A stretch of 64,000 nt of DNA from Conchocele bisecta (lineage: Eukaryota > Mollusca > Bivalvia > Lucinida > Thyasiridae). The notes under the pieces are model-generated. The model did no database searches. It was not told where the DNA came from and worked only from the letters and a program-made list of their open reading frames with translations. The stretch covers positions 63,291,968 through 63,355,967 of the forward strand of contig CM055273.1 in assembly GCA_029237695.1 (NCBI GenBank), given 5' to 3'. Made by a program: the position numbers and the translations under genes. Position 1 is the stretch's first letter; each line of letters starts with the position of its first letter. Positions 20,521-31,411 of the stretch are shown here, one piece after another.

Positions 20521-21100
20521 TTTCTATGTTAAGCATCCACCCAGTTGACCAAAACCTACCTACGTATCCGGTAAAAACAAACAACGTCAAGGCCTTGAAA
20601 AAAAACGAATGGTAAATTTATGTTAAAAACTTCCTCAACCCTTTGCAGGGTTGAAGAAGTTTTCAGCATAAATATAAATTTCAACCATTCAGGGAGGTTC
20701 AACTATATTGAAATTTAGTTTATGGGATTTGCGACCAGTGTAGATCCAGATCAGCCAGTGCATCCGCAGTGTGCTATTGGATCAGAAGCTACACTGGTCA
20801 CTTGGAAAAGTCGCGGGAATACTGGACGAGGCCTTCCGGCCTTCGTCCAGTATTCTCGCGACTTTTCCAAGTTTATACCCCGATAAATTCCACAAAAAGG
20901 TCATTCATTCCTATAATATTATACTGTTATTCAACTTATTAAGTGGACATTCATGAACGGCTTTAATACTTGGACAAGTCCCCCAATCAATTTTCATATT
21001 ACTTCGCCAGTAAATAGCGTAAAATAGCATACATATTGTGTTCGTTTTTTCATAGAACCACTTTCAAAACCTACGCGCACGCGAACGCTTAACATAGAAA
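20521..21100. mobile_element. Non-autonomous relative of the Tc1-type element
   Basis: The ends TTTCTATGTTAAGC (20521) and GCTTAACATAGAAA (21087-21100) match the Tc1 element at 11971-13439. Subterminal blocks CAAAACCTAC, AAAACAAACAA and GACAAGTCCC-AATCAATTTT are shared too. It has no transposase. Its middle contains a hairpin (20625-20690), a family F fragment (20707-20790) and a family L fragment (20796-20920). Confidence 0.7.
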
Positions 21101-21179
21101 AAACTTATGGTCTTATGGGGAACTGGTATACTTTAATATTGCGGTTAAAAAAATCAGGTGCGATGAAAATGACTTTGTT

Positions 21180-21483
21180 GATTATCCCAGTCTCCGCGAA
21201 AATCGTCGGTCCGTCGGATATGTCCGTTAAAATTGCCGCCGGTCCGACGGTAAACCGGAAGTCGCCGGACCGAATGTCCGACTATAACAAAATGAAAACA
21301 AAAATATATATATATATTTTTATTGGTTTATTCTAAGCTTCAATGAAATCACCTTCCATTCGTATGCGCTTCTGGTGCTATAGCTAGCTTTTCTTATATG
21401 TCTCATAAACTTAAAAAGCTAAAAAGCTAAAAAGCTAGAATGTCCTGTAACATGTTGGCAGTTTCGCGGAGACTGTTATCCCT
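21180..21483. mobile_element. Possible MITE with CAGTCTCCGCGAAA ends
   Basis: ATCCCAGTCTCCGCGAAAAT (21187) is inverted at 21459-21480 (AGTTTCGCGGAGACTGTTAT). Inside are CGGTCCGTCGGA/GGTCCGACGGT and a triplicated AAAAAGCTA. Not seen elsewhere in the window. Confidence 0.45.
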
Positions 21484-21588
21484 ATGCAATCCAATATGCA
21501 ATCCAATACTAGCAACATGAATATACTGGTAGTGCATTTTTTTCTTCTGTTCTTTTTTTTGGGTTTGTCACGAGTTTTATTTATTTAT

Positions 21589-22210
21589 TTATTTATTGAA
21601 TGGTGTTAAATGGTGCGTCAATATCTAACCTCATTGTAGGCCAGGTTAACGGGTTGAATCTCGAATTTCACACGTGTATGGATGGGATGAAAATTCCAAA
21701 ATCAGAACTGAACATTTACATAATATATTGTATATTCAGCCCAAAAATGAGAATAACCTGATCTAGAGCCAGGTGCTCACCACACCAGAATCACTTAGCC
21801 CCACTCCCTGAAAGTAAGAGGATTTGTACTAATCTTACTACTTTTATAATGGGTATAACCAGATTCAATTAACTCTCACGTACCAGAAAACCAAACTTGT
21901 ACCCGAGGGCCAAACCAGAGATATCGGGATTCTGGCGGACGTTTCAATAAACTTCGTACGACTAAAATGTTCGTGCAAAATTGTGATAAATTGTCTGTAA
22001 ATTGCACATTAATGTTTTCTTGTAATTTTGATTGGATTTACATTTATTGAGCATAGGCTGCAGCAGCCTATGCTCAATACATGTAAATCCATCAATTGAA
22101 ATTTTCAGACGATCCTAAATTTGCACTTGCGAACATTTCAGTCTTGCGAAGTTTAGTGAAACGGGCCCCGGGTAAGGATGAAACCTCATCATTGAATGAC
22201 CCTTCCTATG
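21589..22210. mobile_element. Family G (G7) interrupted by C2
   Basis: Head and body from 21589; it breaks at GGGATTCTGG (21947) and resumes at GGTAAGGATGAAACCTCATC (22173). Confidence 0.6.
21948..22172. mobile_element. Family C MITE C2, nested in G7
   Basis: GTTTCAATAAACTTCGTACG and TTGCGAAGTTTAGTGAAACG arms around the CATAGGCTGCAGCAGCCTATG centre. Confidence 0.7.
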
Positions 22211-22433
22211 CTCCCAACCAACCGCCCACTGGGGTAATAACAGATAAGTGACTTGGTATAACCAATCTGCATGATGTAAACTGTGGAAGAAATTACGAAG
22301 TCCAACAATATATCTTTGGGTATAAAATCTTTAATTGATGCTATCAGACATCACCATACCCAACGTATACTAGTAATTTAACCCAAGTACCGTTTAGTTG
22401 ACATTTACTTTAAAAATATGTATTAAGCAGTAG
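22211..22433. other. Unassigned DNA
   Basis: Nothing recognised. Confidence 0.35.
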
Positions 22434-22619
22434 GTTAACCCTTTCACCAATAAGTAACTGGAATGGATTTTGATATGTTTTGATAAGTTCAGTGAAACGG
22501 CCCCCTGGATCTACACGTTTTGCCAATACCACTATACTGGCCAATACCACTATACTGGCCAATACCACTATACTGGCCAATACCACTATACTGGCCTGTG
22601 GTGTTGAAAGGATTAACAG
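22434..22619. mobile_element. Family B MITE B4 with 20-bp internal amplification
   Basis: GTTAACCCTTTCACCAATAA to GTGTTGAAAGGATTAAC. Near the right end, CCAATACCACTATACTGG is repeated four times in tandem; the central hairpin is absent. Confidence 0.65.
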
Positions 22620-22639
22620 TTAAACACAATTACATATCA

Positions 22640-22830
22640 ATCAATCATGGGATTTTACTGAAAGCTTAAATAACAACACTGAAGATAATGCCATTGTCAT
22701 CTTTATTATCTGTTTTTTCGAGATGAAAACATGTTTCGACAGCACACGATAATCGTCTCCAATGGAGACGATTCTCATGTGCTGCCAAAATATTTTTTTT
22801 GTATGAAAAATTCGGAAAATTCCCTAGAGC
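22640..22830. mobile_element. Family A MITE A3, ends worn
   Basis: AACATGTTTCGACAGCACAC and inverse surround AATCGTCTCCAATGGAGACG. Termini no longer recognisable. Confidence 0.5.
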
Positions 22831-22987
22831 TACAGACTGGGAAAAATCAAGGTGGATGAATAGATAGACGTTCACACTACAAATACCACATTTGTTAAAA
22901 ATGCGTGGCTATCATTTATAAATACAAATATCATTAAAGACTAGTATACTAAAATACACTAGCTGCCAAACATAAGTATTATAAACA

Positions 22988-24832
22988 AGAGGGCCATGAT
23001 GGCCCTAATTCGCTCACCTGAGTGACTCCATGAACACCAGAGGAGAATGTGACATTCAGTTCATATGCGTTTTAAAAAAATTGTGCTATTTTTAGATGGC
23101 AGTCATCTTGGATTAAGCGATGACTCTCATTTTACCAAATTTGAAAATGCTTCACCCAAGGATCCCAATGATGTTCAAAATCTCGAATAAATGGATCTGT
23201 TGGCGGCATGGATGACATAATCATCTGATTCCGACAAATATTGCACCAGAGCAATCGCCTCATCGATACCTTCAATTTGATATATGACATGATCATATTC
23301 GGTCAAAAATAAAATTTGACCCCATGGGCCATGCCCATTTTTGACCTCGGGGTTACCATATTAACACCTTTAAAAGAGCATTCTACATCGATCATTCCTA
23401 CCAAGTTTTAGGCTAAAAATCCGGCTGGCGTTTTAACAAATATGAAAAGGCTTCACCCATGGACCATAACTGTGAAGTTTGGCCACCATGGGCCAAGCGG
23501 TTCGTGTGAAGAAGAATTTTGAAATCTCTAATAAAAGAACGACCTTTTGGCGGCCATCTTGGATGACATGACCATCCAATTTCGACAAAAAATGTAACAA
23601 AGCGATCACCTCTTTGATACCTTCGATTTGATATAGACATGACCATATTCGGTCAAAAATAAAATTTGACCCCAATTTGACCCCACGGGCCACGCCCGTT
23701 TCTGACCCCGGGGTCACCATTTTAACAACTTTGAAAGAGCATTGTACACCGATCATTCCTACCAAGTTTTGTCGAAATCCGGCTGGCGGATCATGAGAAG
23801 AAGATTTTTTAAGAATTTATGCTATTTTTAGAAGGCGGCCATCTTGGATAGCGATGAACTCCATTTTAACAAATCTGAAAAGGCTTCACCCATGGACCAT
23901 AACTTTTAAGTTTGGCTACCATGGGCCAAGCGGTTCATGTGAAGAACAATTTTGAAATCTCTGATAAAAGAACGACCTTTTGACCTTTTGGCGGCCATCT
24001 TGACGACATAACCATCCAATCTCGACAATAAATGCACCAGAGTGATCGCCTCGTTGATACCTTCGATTTGATATATAACAAGACCATATTCGGTCAAAAA
24101 TAAAATTTGACCCCAATTTGACCCCACGGGCCACGCCCATTTTTGACCCCGGGGTCACCATTTTAACAACTTTGAAAGGGCAAAGTACATCGATCATTCC
24201 TAGCAAGTTTCGTCGAAATCCGGCAAGCAGTTCATGAGAAGAAGATTTTTTAAGAATTTATGCTATTTTTAAACGGCGGCCATCTTGGATTAGCGATGAC
24301 CTCCATTTTAACAAATCTGAAAAGGCTTCACCCATGGACCATAACTTTTAAGTTTGGCTACCATGGGCCAAGCGGTTCATGTGAAGAAGAATTTTGAAAT
24401 CTCTAATAAAAGAATGACCTTTTGACATTTCGGCGGCCATCTTGGATGACATAACCATCCGATTTCGACACCAGAGTTGTCGCCTCGTTGATACCTTCGA
24501 TTTCATATATGACATGACCATATTCGGTCAAAAATAAAATTTGCCCATTTTTGACCCCGGGGTCACCATTTTAACAACTTTGACAGAGCATTGTACATCG
24601 ATCATTCCTACCAAGTTTTGTCGAAATCCGGTTGGCGGTTCTTGAGAAGAAGATTTTTTAAGAATTTGTGATATTTTTAGACGGCGGCCATCTTGGATTA
24701 CATAATGACGTCATTTTAACAATTTTGTAATCCCCCTATCTAAGGACCATGACCATGAAGTTTGGTGACTATAGGCCCAATGGTTACCGAGGAGAAGACA
24801 TTTGAAAATGTGAAAAGGTGAGCTAAAAACAA
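22988..24832. repeat. Tandem array of 330-430 bp units (GGCCATCTTGGAT type)
   Basis: Starts AAGAGGGCCATGATGGCCCT and GCTCACCTGAGTG; ends GAAAAGGTGAGCT. About four units, each with GGCGGCCATCTTGGAT, CTTCACCCATGGACCATAAC, ACCATATTCGGTCAAAAATA and GACCCCGGGGTCACC. ORFs here (23413-24206, minus) are repeat shadows. Known in kind from molluscan genomes; exact family not named. Confidence 0.75.
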
Positions 24833-24879
24833 GAACACACAATATGCACATCAGGAACATACGCAGATGAAAAAAACAA

Positions 24880-25245
24880 ATGCATTGTATAACAAGAAAT
24901 GAGGCAAAGCCACGAAGGCTGGGTTATCATAAAGAATTACACATGAAAAATTAACGTTGATCATGACTAAGTAATAGATGCGGAAAAAGAAGGTCAAGGT
25001 GAAATGAAGGTCATACTGCAGTTTCTGATGTACACCACTAGCAGATGATGTTGTCCAAGTTTAGTCAGCAAGAAATGGATCGACTTAAACATCAAAACTT
25101 AACATGGAAAATGACTAAGTAATTGATTGGAAAAATGGGGTCAATGTCAAATGAAGTCGCATTGCATACTGCAGTTTCTGGTGTGCAAAGAATATCAGAT
25201 GATGTTGTCCCAACAGCCAGGATTTAGTTTTCAAAATACCTGGCC
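24880..25245. mobile_element. Pearl-like element P5, two ~160-bp units
   Basis: Units share CATGACTAAGTAAT, ATACTGCAGTTTCTG and AGATGATGTTGTCC. No tetranucleotide tail seen; 25246-25446 unassigned. Confidence 0.45.
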
Positions 25246-25446
25246 AAAAATCACAGAATTGTTTGATCTACAAAATACTTCAATGGAGAAATGGTAAATA
25301 TTGTTGCTACGTATGTACATGTATGGCTCAGTTAGTGGAGGTTAGACAATGAAATATAAAACAAGATAATTGTTTGTAAAACAAAATGTCATCGCTGCCA
25401 CAGAAAAATTACTTCTAAACATATGGATGTACAAAAGTCACTAAGC

Positions 25447-26265
25447 TGACTTTTTGTTTATTGGTGTTTAAGAGCCTATCAACAGCTAAGGTCATGTAAG
25501 GCCGGGCCAACGGGTTCGATCCTGTATTTAAACTGCTGCATTGGGGAGAAAATCGTATATATATACGAACCTGATTTTCCGCCGTGACGTAATCTGTGAC
25601 GTAATTTTTACCGTACATTTTCTTTCAAATCTTCCTAACAAACGGACCAATTTTTATGATATGTAGCGCACCAAATTCAATGGCATATGTGCTTTATGGG
25701 TGCTCTGAAAGTTATTTACAATAATTTATAACTTACACAAAAAATTGAGAACCGTTTATTTCTTACATTCACATGCTCTAGTTTTTATTTACATTTACGG
25801 TAACTGATTCTTCGTCAAAAGAACATAATCATGAGATTAAAGCCGCCTATACAATAAAGGGCAACGTGTACCGCATTTGCTGTGGTGTATTTCATAAAAA
25901 ATATGTCATTCTATAAGAAAGATATTAAAGGAAATCTACTGTAAACACATCTAGTAAAAAACATGACGTCAAGCCACACGTGATCCCACACCCTGATTTA
26001 CACACCTGAAAAATATATTCAGCCCTGAAATAAAAATAACCCGACCTGGCACCAGGTCCATACAACACCAAAGTTACTTGGCCCCTTCCCCTAAAAGTAA
26101 TAGGATTAAGAATAATTGTATTACTCATTCAATGGGTACAACCAGATGTAACCCCAGAATGCCAAATACGTACCCGAGGGCCAAACCAGATCTCCGTTCG
26201 GGATTCCGGTAAGGATGAATCCCAATCGTTGAATTATCCATCGCTTGCTCCCACCTGCCACCCAC
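25447..26265. mobile_element. Family G head (25447-25560) and tail (25998-26265)
   Basis: The head holds GGGTTCGATCCTG (25512), a good Pol III B-box, and TTGGTGTTTAAGAGCC as a possible A-box. The separate tail has AAAAATAACCCGACCTGGCA to CTCCCACCTGCCACCCACC. Confidence 0.55.
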
Positions 26266-26581
26266 CACTAAGCTCACTTACCCACCGAGCATGCAGTCAG
26301 GTATAGTGGAGATTATTCACAAGTGACACTCCATAGTATTGAACAGTCATCGGCCAAATGACGCAGTCCAAATTTGAATGGTGCTTAACGGCCCACCAAC
26401 ACAAAAGAGTATAAAATGCGAATTTTCTCAAATGTCAAATGCCCTGGGTTTGGAAGGTCCTCGAGCCTATTTCTACCCTTCAATATCAGATAAAAAAAAA
26501 AGGGCATTGAGCCAATTCTCACTATTTCTAATATAAGCACAACAGCAACAACAATACAGGTGATTCACCATGTCTACACAA
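25560..26581 (-). other. Presumed 3' UTR and flank of the BRCT gene
   Basis: Downstream of the stop codon (reading leftwards) 26266-26581 is non-repetitive and AT-rich with a run of A on the plus strand near 26490. A family G tail lies at 25998-26265. Minus-strand AATAAA signals are present near 25757 and 25790 (plus strand TTTATT), so the transcript could end around 25.7 kb. The true poly(A) site cannot be fixed from sequence alone. 25560-25990 contains no gene that I can see. Confidence 0.35.
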
Positions 26582-26698
26582 TCAGTTGAGCTCATAGTTC
26601 TCCGTTTTTACACATTTCAGTTGTGACAAACAGTCTTCAAGCCATTCAGTAGTGACAAGCGCGACACAGGGCTGTTCATCGTGATATTTTGAGATCAT
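26582..26698 (-). CDS. LIG3: Terminal exon: end of C-terminal BRCT domain with stop codon, probable DNA ligase III
   Basis: From acceptor AG at 26699-26700 the frame runs 38 codons to TGA (26582-26584): MISKYHDEQPC, VALVTTEWLEDCL, then SQLKCVKTENYELN. VTTEWLEDC is the conserved BRCT C-terminal strand and helix with its invariant Trp (W-x-x-x-C). Phase 0 matches the 51577-51652 exon, so the three exons give one BRCT of about 95 residues ending the protein. The loop before the Trp is longer than I recall for vertebrate LIG3, which keeps XRCC1 or LIG4 open as alternatives. The BRCT call is much firmer than the paralogue name. Confidence 0.8.
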   Translation of the reverse strand: MISKYHDEQPCVALVTTEWLEDCLSQLKCVKTENYELN

Positions 26699-26799
26699 CT
26701 GAAACAAAAACACAGACAAAATTAACTGAAAGAGTGATTAGCGCTTTTCATGCTGAGGATACGCCATTATATTTGCTGAAAATCCTAAATGTTTTCCTT

Positions 26800-26960
26800 C
26801 TATGCGCTCAGAAGTATATGTCGCGACCACCATTTGAACTGTCTCATCGAGACGGTTCAAATGAGTGGTCACAACATATACTTTCATTGAGAAATAACAA
26901 AAATAAAAATAAAATGTTTAATAAATTTTGTACGCGTAAAGGTGTATTCCGAATGTAGTG
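26800..26960. mobile_element. Family H (H3)
   Basis: Core 26812-26884 with ACCATTTGAACTGTCTCATC and near-inverse, then CTTTCATTGAGAAATAACA. Confidence 0.6.
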
Positions 26961-27113
26961 GGTTAGGGATACACATAGGATATCTGGTTCTGCTTGAATC
27001 AACTTCTAACTCAGACAAGAATGTCGTCAATGGCATGTATCCCATCGCTGTGATGGCTAGATCATAAACAGGCACATTGATACGGTCAATAAGTTATAAG
27101 AGAGTAGAACAAC

Positions 27114-27330
27114 AGGGGGCCGTTTCACTAAACTTTGTACGACTACAATGTTCATAAGTGTGAATTTAGGATCGTCTGGAAATTTAAATTGATGTATTTA
27201 CAGCTTATGCTCAATAAACGTAAATCCAATTTTTTTTTACAACAAAGCAGTATTATTGTGAAATTTATATCATAATTTTGCACTTACAAAAATTTTAGTC
27301 GTACAAAGTTTTATGAAACGGCGTCCAGGC
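27114..27330. mobile_element. Family C (C3)
   Basis: GGGGGCCGTTTCACTAAACT to AGTTTTATGAAACGGC, with GTACGACTACAATGTTCATA and inverse inside. Confidence 0.7.
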
Positions 27331-27414
27331 ATGCATTTACAGAAATAAAATATGAATGATGACAAACATGCATATGAAGTTTCAAGTGAATCACTCATAT
27401 GTTAAATAGGCTAT

Positions 27415-27640
27415 ACAATTGTCGTCTGCTGTTGCTATTATATCTTGCCTTATTTCTCAATAAAAACATGGGTTGACAGCACTTCAGAATCATTTCCAAT
27501 GGAAATGATTATGAAGTGCTGTCAAAGCATGTTGTAAATTATTCTAAAGTGCTGTCAAAGCATGTTTTTGATGATAAAAATGGAAAATAGAAAATAAACA
27601 GCAGACGACAACAAAATTTAGATAGCGGTCTTAGGGTTAA
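27415..27640. mobile_element. Family A (A4), left terminus lost
   Basis: TTGTCGTCTGCTGTTGC to CAGCAGACGACAACAAAAT, then GATAGCGGTCTTAGGGTTAA. The hairpin AATCATTTCCAATGGAAATG is duplicated in part. Confidence 0.7.
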
Positions 27641-27706
27641 TTTCAATAAAATAAAATTAAATGACTTTGAAGTAACCATCAATTGCACAAATACAAACTT
27701 GGACAA

Positions 27707-28160
27707 CATCATCTGATATGCACAAAAACTAGTGTTCGCCAGGGGGTAGCCAGGGACAAATTTCTGATACACACACATATCAAATGGTAGAACATTGGGT
27801 GAGCACGGCTCACTCGTCGACCTAGCGAAGTGTGGGATAGTGCTAGGGGGCCCGGGGGAATGTCCCCCCCCCCCCCCCCCCGATTTGTTTTTAAACGAAG
27901 ATCCTATCTAACGCGTTTTCCTGCATTATTTACGGCACCATTTGTTTGTAATCGACATGTACGTTTGATACAAAATGTGTTCTGTTCCAGACTCATTAGC
28001 AATTCCCAATTCCCCCCCCCCCCCCCAAGATTTTATTGCATATTTCGAAAAAATAAGCCTTTTTATTTGTTTAATTATTTTATTTTTTCTCGTGCGTATG
28101 CCTGGCTACGCCACTGTTCGCAAAGTTTGCGAACACTAGTTTTTGTGCATATCAGATTAA
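27707..28160. mobile_element. Palindrome split by hAT-like element R2 (27740-28116)
   Basis: The outer palindrome ATGCACAAAAACTAGTGTTC pairs with 28127-28155. At its centre sits R2: CAGGGGGTAGCCAGG and inverted CAGTGGCGTAGCCAGG ends, C-runs inside, and TTCGC duplicated at both borders. Removing R2 restores a perfect palindrome. The 139-codon ORF at 27830 is low-complexity. Confidence 0.65.
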
Positions 28161-28401
28161 ATGAAAGCCAGCTATTTTTCAGTACTATAACATTTGTTTT
28201 ATTACCAAACCCAACTCATCATTTCTACATCTCGGTAGAATTGGATTAAAAAATACAACACAAATCTAAACTTTTACAACTCTGTTTCATCACTATCTGC
28301 ACATATCTGACACCCAGTCCATTTAAATGCAAATTTCAGCCATTCGAACTTGTTATTGGGTGCAATAAATGAAGGAAATGTCAAATGTGTTGGCAGTAAA
28401 T

Positions 28402-28663
28402 ATAACCTTTCACCCCTAAGTAACTGGAATGTATTTTGATATGTCAAGTTTGCAACCAATCCAATCGTCACAAAATGATTTTCAGACTAGTACATTTATG
28501 ATTTATGAAAAGGGGCTGTTTTTATTCACAAAAAAATATGGAAATTACTTGCAAAAAGTGCAGATCTTGATGAGAAGCTAGGCTAGTCATGAGCCGACTC
28601 ATCTGGATCTACACGTTTTGCCAATACCACTATAATACAGGCCTGTGGTGTTGAAAAGGTTAA
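28402..28663. mobile_element. Family B (B5)
   Basis: AACCTTTCACCCCTAAGTAA to GTGGTGTTGAAAAGGTTAA; hairpin partly rearranged (GATGAGAAGCTAGGCTAGTC). Confidence 0.65.
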
Positions 28664-28989
28664 ACGGTTTAATGAAATCATTCAAGTGGATGCAGACAGA
28701 TGTATACATCATTTGAAAACAACAAAAACATGACAACAGCTTAGCTCTGACAAAACTAGATTTGTCAGTAAGCAGGGGCTTACGGAATACCCCCCCCCCC
28801 CCGCGCGTCAGCCCTGATCTAGAATGAAATTACAGCTCGCATACTATCATTTTCAGATAAAAGACTATGTCAGCACATATGGAGAGTGCGATAGCTCGCA
28901 TACTATCATTTTCAGATAAAAGACTATGTCAGCACATATGGAGAGTGCGATGGTGGTTCCAGTTGAAAAAAGCAAACTAGACATTCTAA
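28664..28989. repeat. C-run and a 60-bp direct duplication
   Basis: A run of about 12 C near 28790, then a 62-bp unit starting AGCTCGCATACTATCATTTT present twice (about 28831-28952). Confidence 0.7.
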
Positions 28990-29395
28990 GTCCGTGACCT
29001 TGACCCCTGGCATAAATGGGGGTCGTAGGTTTGTTGCAGAATGATGTATGAGTGTCAGAGAAGGGCCGGGTAAAATATCACTGCATTGCGCAAAGGGAAA
29101 GAGAAGTTATAAGGAAATTTACATTTGTTAAGTTTTAGTTTTTTTCTAAGTTTATAAGTCCGTGACCTTGAGCCCTGGCATAAATGGGGGTCGTAGGTTT
29201 GTTGCAGAATGATGTATGAGTGTCAGAGAAGGGGTGTGTAAAATATGAAAGATTTCCGCAAAGGGAAAGAGAAGTTAAAAGGAAATTTACAATTGTTAAG
29301 TTTTGTGACGAACGGAAAGACGGAAAGACGGAAATACGGAAATACGGAAAGACGGACGGACGGACGGACAAGCTGACTCCAGGGGGGGGGGTATA
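28990..29395 (+). mobile_element. Pearl-type element P6, two ~165-bp units
   Basis: Units begin AGTCCGTGACCTTGA and share CATAAATGGGGGTCGTAGGT and GCAAAGGGAAAGAGAAGTTA; an (ACGGAAAG)n/(GGAC)n tail follows at 29315-29370. It is truncated by I2. Confidence 0.65.
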
Positions 29396-29545
29396 AAAAT
29401 CCCATTACCCCACCCACTTGGTCTCATACAGTACTATATATCTTCTCTTATAGAGATAGTACTGTATGAGACCAAGTGGGTGGGGTAATGGATTTTTTGT
29501 AATGGTCATTTTCTTTGTGTCACAGGTCCGAGTCTTCCACCTGTG
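29396..29545. mobile_element. Foldback fragment I2
   Basis: CATTACCCCACCCACTTGGT pairs with its inverse; the right end is CCGAGTCTTCCACCTGTG, the family I terminus. Nearly identical to 10550-10646. Confidence 0.7.
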
Positions 29546-29903
29546 GTCACGGTCACAATTATGCATTTATGTTATGGGCATACAAAATACAACAATTATA
29601 AAATATTCATTGAATTTCAAAATCAGAAGCATAAGTGCTCTAAAATTGTTGAAAATTCACTTATTTGTGCTGAAACAAAAGTAAATATAGTAATTTCCAA
29701 TAATCTCCGAAGGAAAGCACATTGAATACAAATTTAATACAAATTGTTAATAAAAAGAGTGACTTTAAAACAAAAGTAAATCATTTGGATAACTACATGT
29801 ATAAACTCAGCCAATACAGTGATTAACGTGCACATCTATAAACAACATGTTGTGATTTACCAAAGTATTTCTCGATCAGTTACTCCCTATTTTATATTGA
29901 AAA
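29546..29903. other. Unassigned DNA
   Basis: AT-rich, no gene or repeat seen. Confidence 0.35.
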
Positions 29904-30427
29904 CTACGGAAGCCCATTAGGGCCACTTCACTTTTTTTTAATTTCCATTTATTCAAGATATTTTCTTGAATTTTCAAGTTCTTTTCTTGAATTTTCAAGA
30001 TCTTTTCTTGAATTTTCAAGAAAAGATCTTGCAAGAAAAGATCTTGAAAATTCAAGAAAAGAACTTGAAAATTCAAGAAAACATCTTGAAAACAAGATGT
30101 TTTCTTGAATTTTCATGTTCTTTCTTGAATTTTCAAGATTTTTTCTTGAATTTTCAAGTTCTTTTCTTGATTTTTCAAGATCTTTTCTTGAATTTTCAAG
30201 AAAAGATCTTGAAAATTCAAGAAAAGAACTTGAAAATTCAAGAAAACATCTTGTCCTTTCTTGAAAAGATCTTGAAAATTCAAGAAAAGAACTTGAAAAT
30301 TCAAGAAAAGATCTTGAAAATTCAAGAAAAGATCAATTCAAGAAAAGATCTTGAAAATTCAAGAAAAGATCTTGAAAATTCAAGAAAAGATCAAAAAAAG
30401 TGAAGTGGCCCTAATGGGCTTCCGTAG
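29904..30427. mobile_element. Foldback O1: 35-bp TIR around a 12/24-bp minisatellite
   Basis: CTACGGAAGCCCATTAGGGC opens and its inverse closes the element (TIR about 35 bp, almost perfect). All of 29946-30390 consists of TTTTCTTGAATTTTCAAGA units, themselves palindromic, arranged so that the first part inverts the second. ORFs on both strands are artefacts of the repeat. Confidence 0.8.
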
Positions 30428-30500
30428 AAAACACATGTGATAAATTCAGTAATCTCTTTGCAAATACAGACTGAATTTGAAATCAGGGGATACATTACTC

Positions 30501-30713
30501 TTAACCCTCACTACGTGGGAGACGAAAATTGTCGTCTGCTGTTTTTCATTTTTGCCTTAATTCTTAACAAAAAACCTGTTTTGACAGCACATGAGAATCG
30601 TCTCCAGTGGAGACGATTCTCATGCGCTGCCAAAAAAAGTTTTTATCGAGAGCTATTGAAAATAAAACATTTCCAGCAGACGACAACATTTTATTCAGCA
30701 TAGTAAGGGTTAA
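30501..30713. mobile_element. Family A (A5), TTAA at both ends
   Basis: TTAACCCTCACTACGTGGGA to CATAGTAAGGGTTAA; centre GAATCGTCTCCAGTGGAGAC. 30714-30919 unassigned. Confidence 0.75.
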
Positions 30714-30919
30714 GACACAAAGCTTTATCTGGAGCTAGGCATGGGTTTACAAAGTGAAAATACGTCCAAAAAAAAAAATATTGATGGCCAATAGCAGCAA
30801 CCTGGAGTTTCTGGTACAAATGTGTCCATGAATAAGGACACTATAATTATATACAATAACATTAAATCACAAAATGCATGAATAATTCAAATGTATCGCT
30901 ATTTGCAGAAAAAATATGA

Positions 30920-31195
30920 GACAGGCCAAGGGATTTTGTTACGAAGAAGATGTGTGCGATTTTTAATGAAAATATTTACAGAAACTGTGATATTTTCAGT
31001 AAATGATGTCGGAAGTTGATGAAAGTGTCATAGTATTATTGCGGAATTCTATTCCGCATTTGCTATGAACATTTCATCAACTTTTGACGTAATTTACAGA
31101 AAATATCGTAAATTTTGTGTAAATATTTTTCACATGTTCTTAGGTACAAAATCACATGATCTGTCTCATAATATTTCTGATTTATTTCCTTTTTC
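30920..31195. mobile_element. Palindromic element T2
   Basis: Arms run from GAGACAGG-CAAGGGATTTTGT to ACAAAATCACATGATCTGTCTC around the centre GCGGAATTCTATTCCGC. Related copies: T3 at 35000-35251 and the small palindrome at 1530-1641. Confidence 0.65.
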
Positions 31196-31385
31196 CGTAA
31201 TGTCATGATTTTGAAATCTGCACATTCTGACCAGGATCTGCACTGTTTTTGCCATTCCATCAGTGAAACAGCTGTTATAAATGCGTCTAACAAGCATTAT
31301 AGATCATTATCAGGCTTCATAAGTGTGATATTTGATCAGGAGCGACACTGGTCACAAATCTCATAAGCCCAATTTCTCCCAATAC
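31196..31385. mobile_element. Family F, partial
   Basis: CTGACCAGGATCTGCACTGT, TGATCAGGAGCGACACTGGT and CACAAATCTCATAAGCCC; left terminus missing. Confidence 0.5.
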
Positions 31386-31411
31386 AAGTTCACACGCGTA
31401 CCTGACAATCA

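Noticed and set aside
22988..24832. Possible coding minus frames in the GGCCATCTTGGAT array
   Set aside because: Frames repeat with each tandem unit and are interrupted inconsistently; no protein motif.
27830..28249. A 139-codon plus ORF with poly-Pro stretches
   Set aside because: It crosses C-runs and a transposon border (R2); no domain.
29966..30403. A 145-codon ORF with QEKILKIQEKN-type repeats resembling a coiled coil
   Set aside because: It is the translation of the palindromic minisatellite in O1; the opposite strand is open too.
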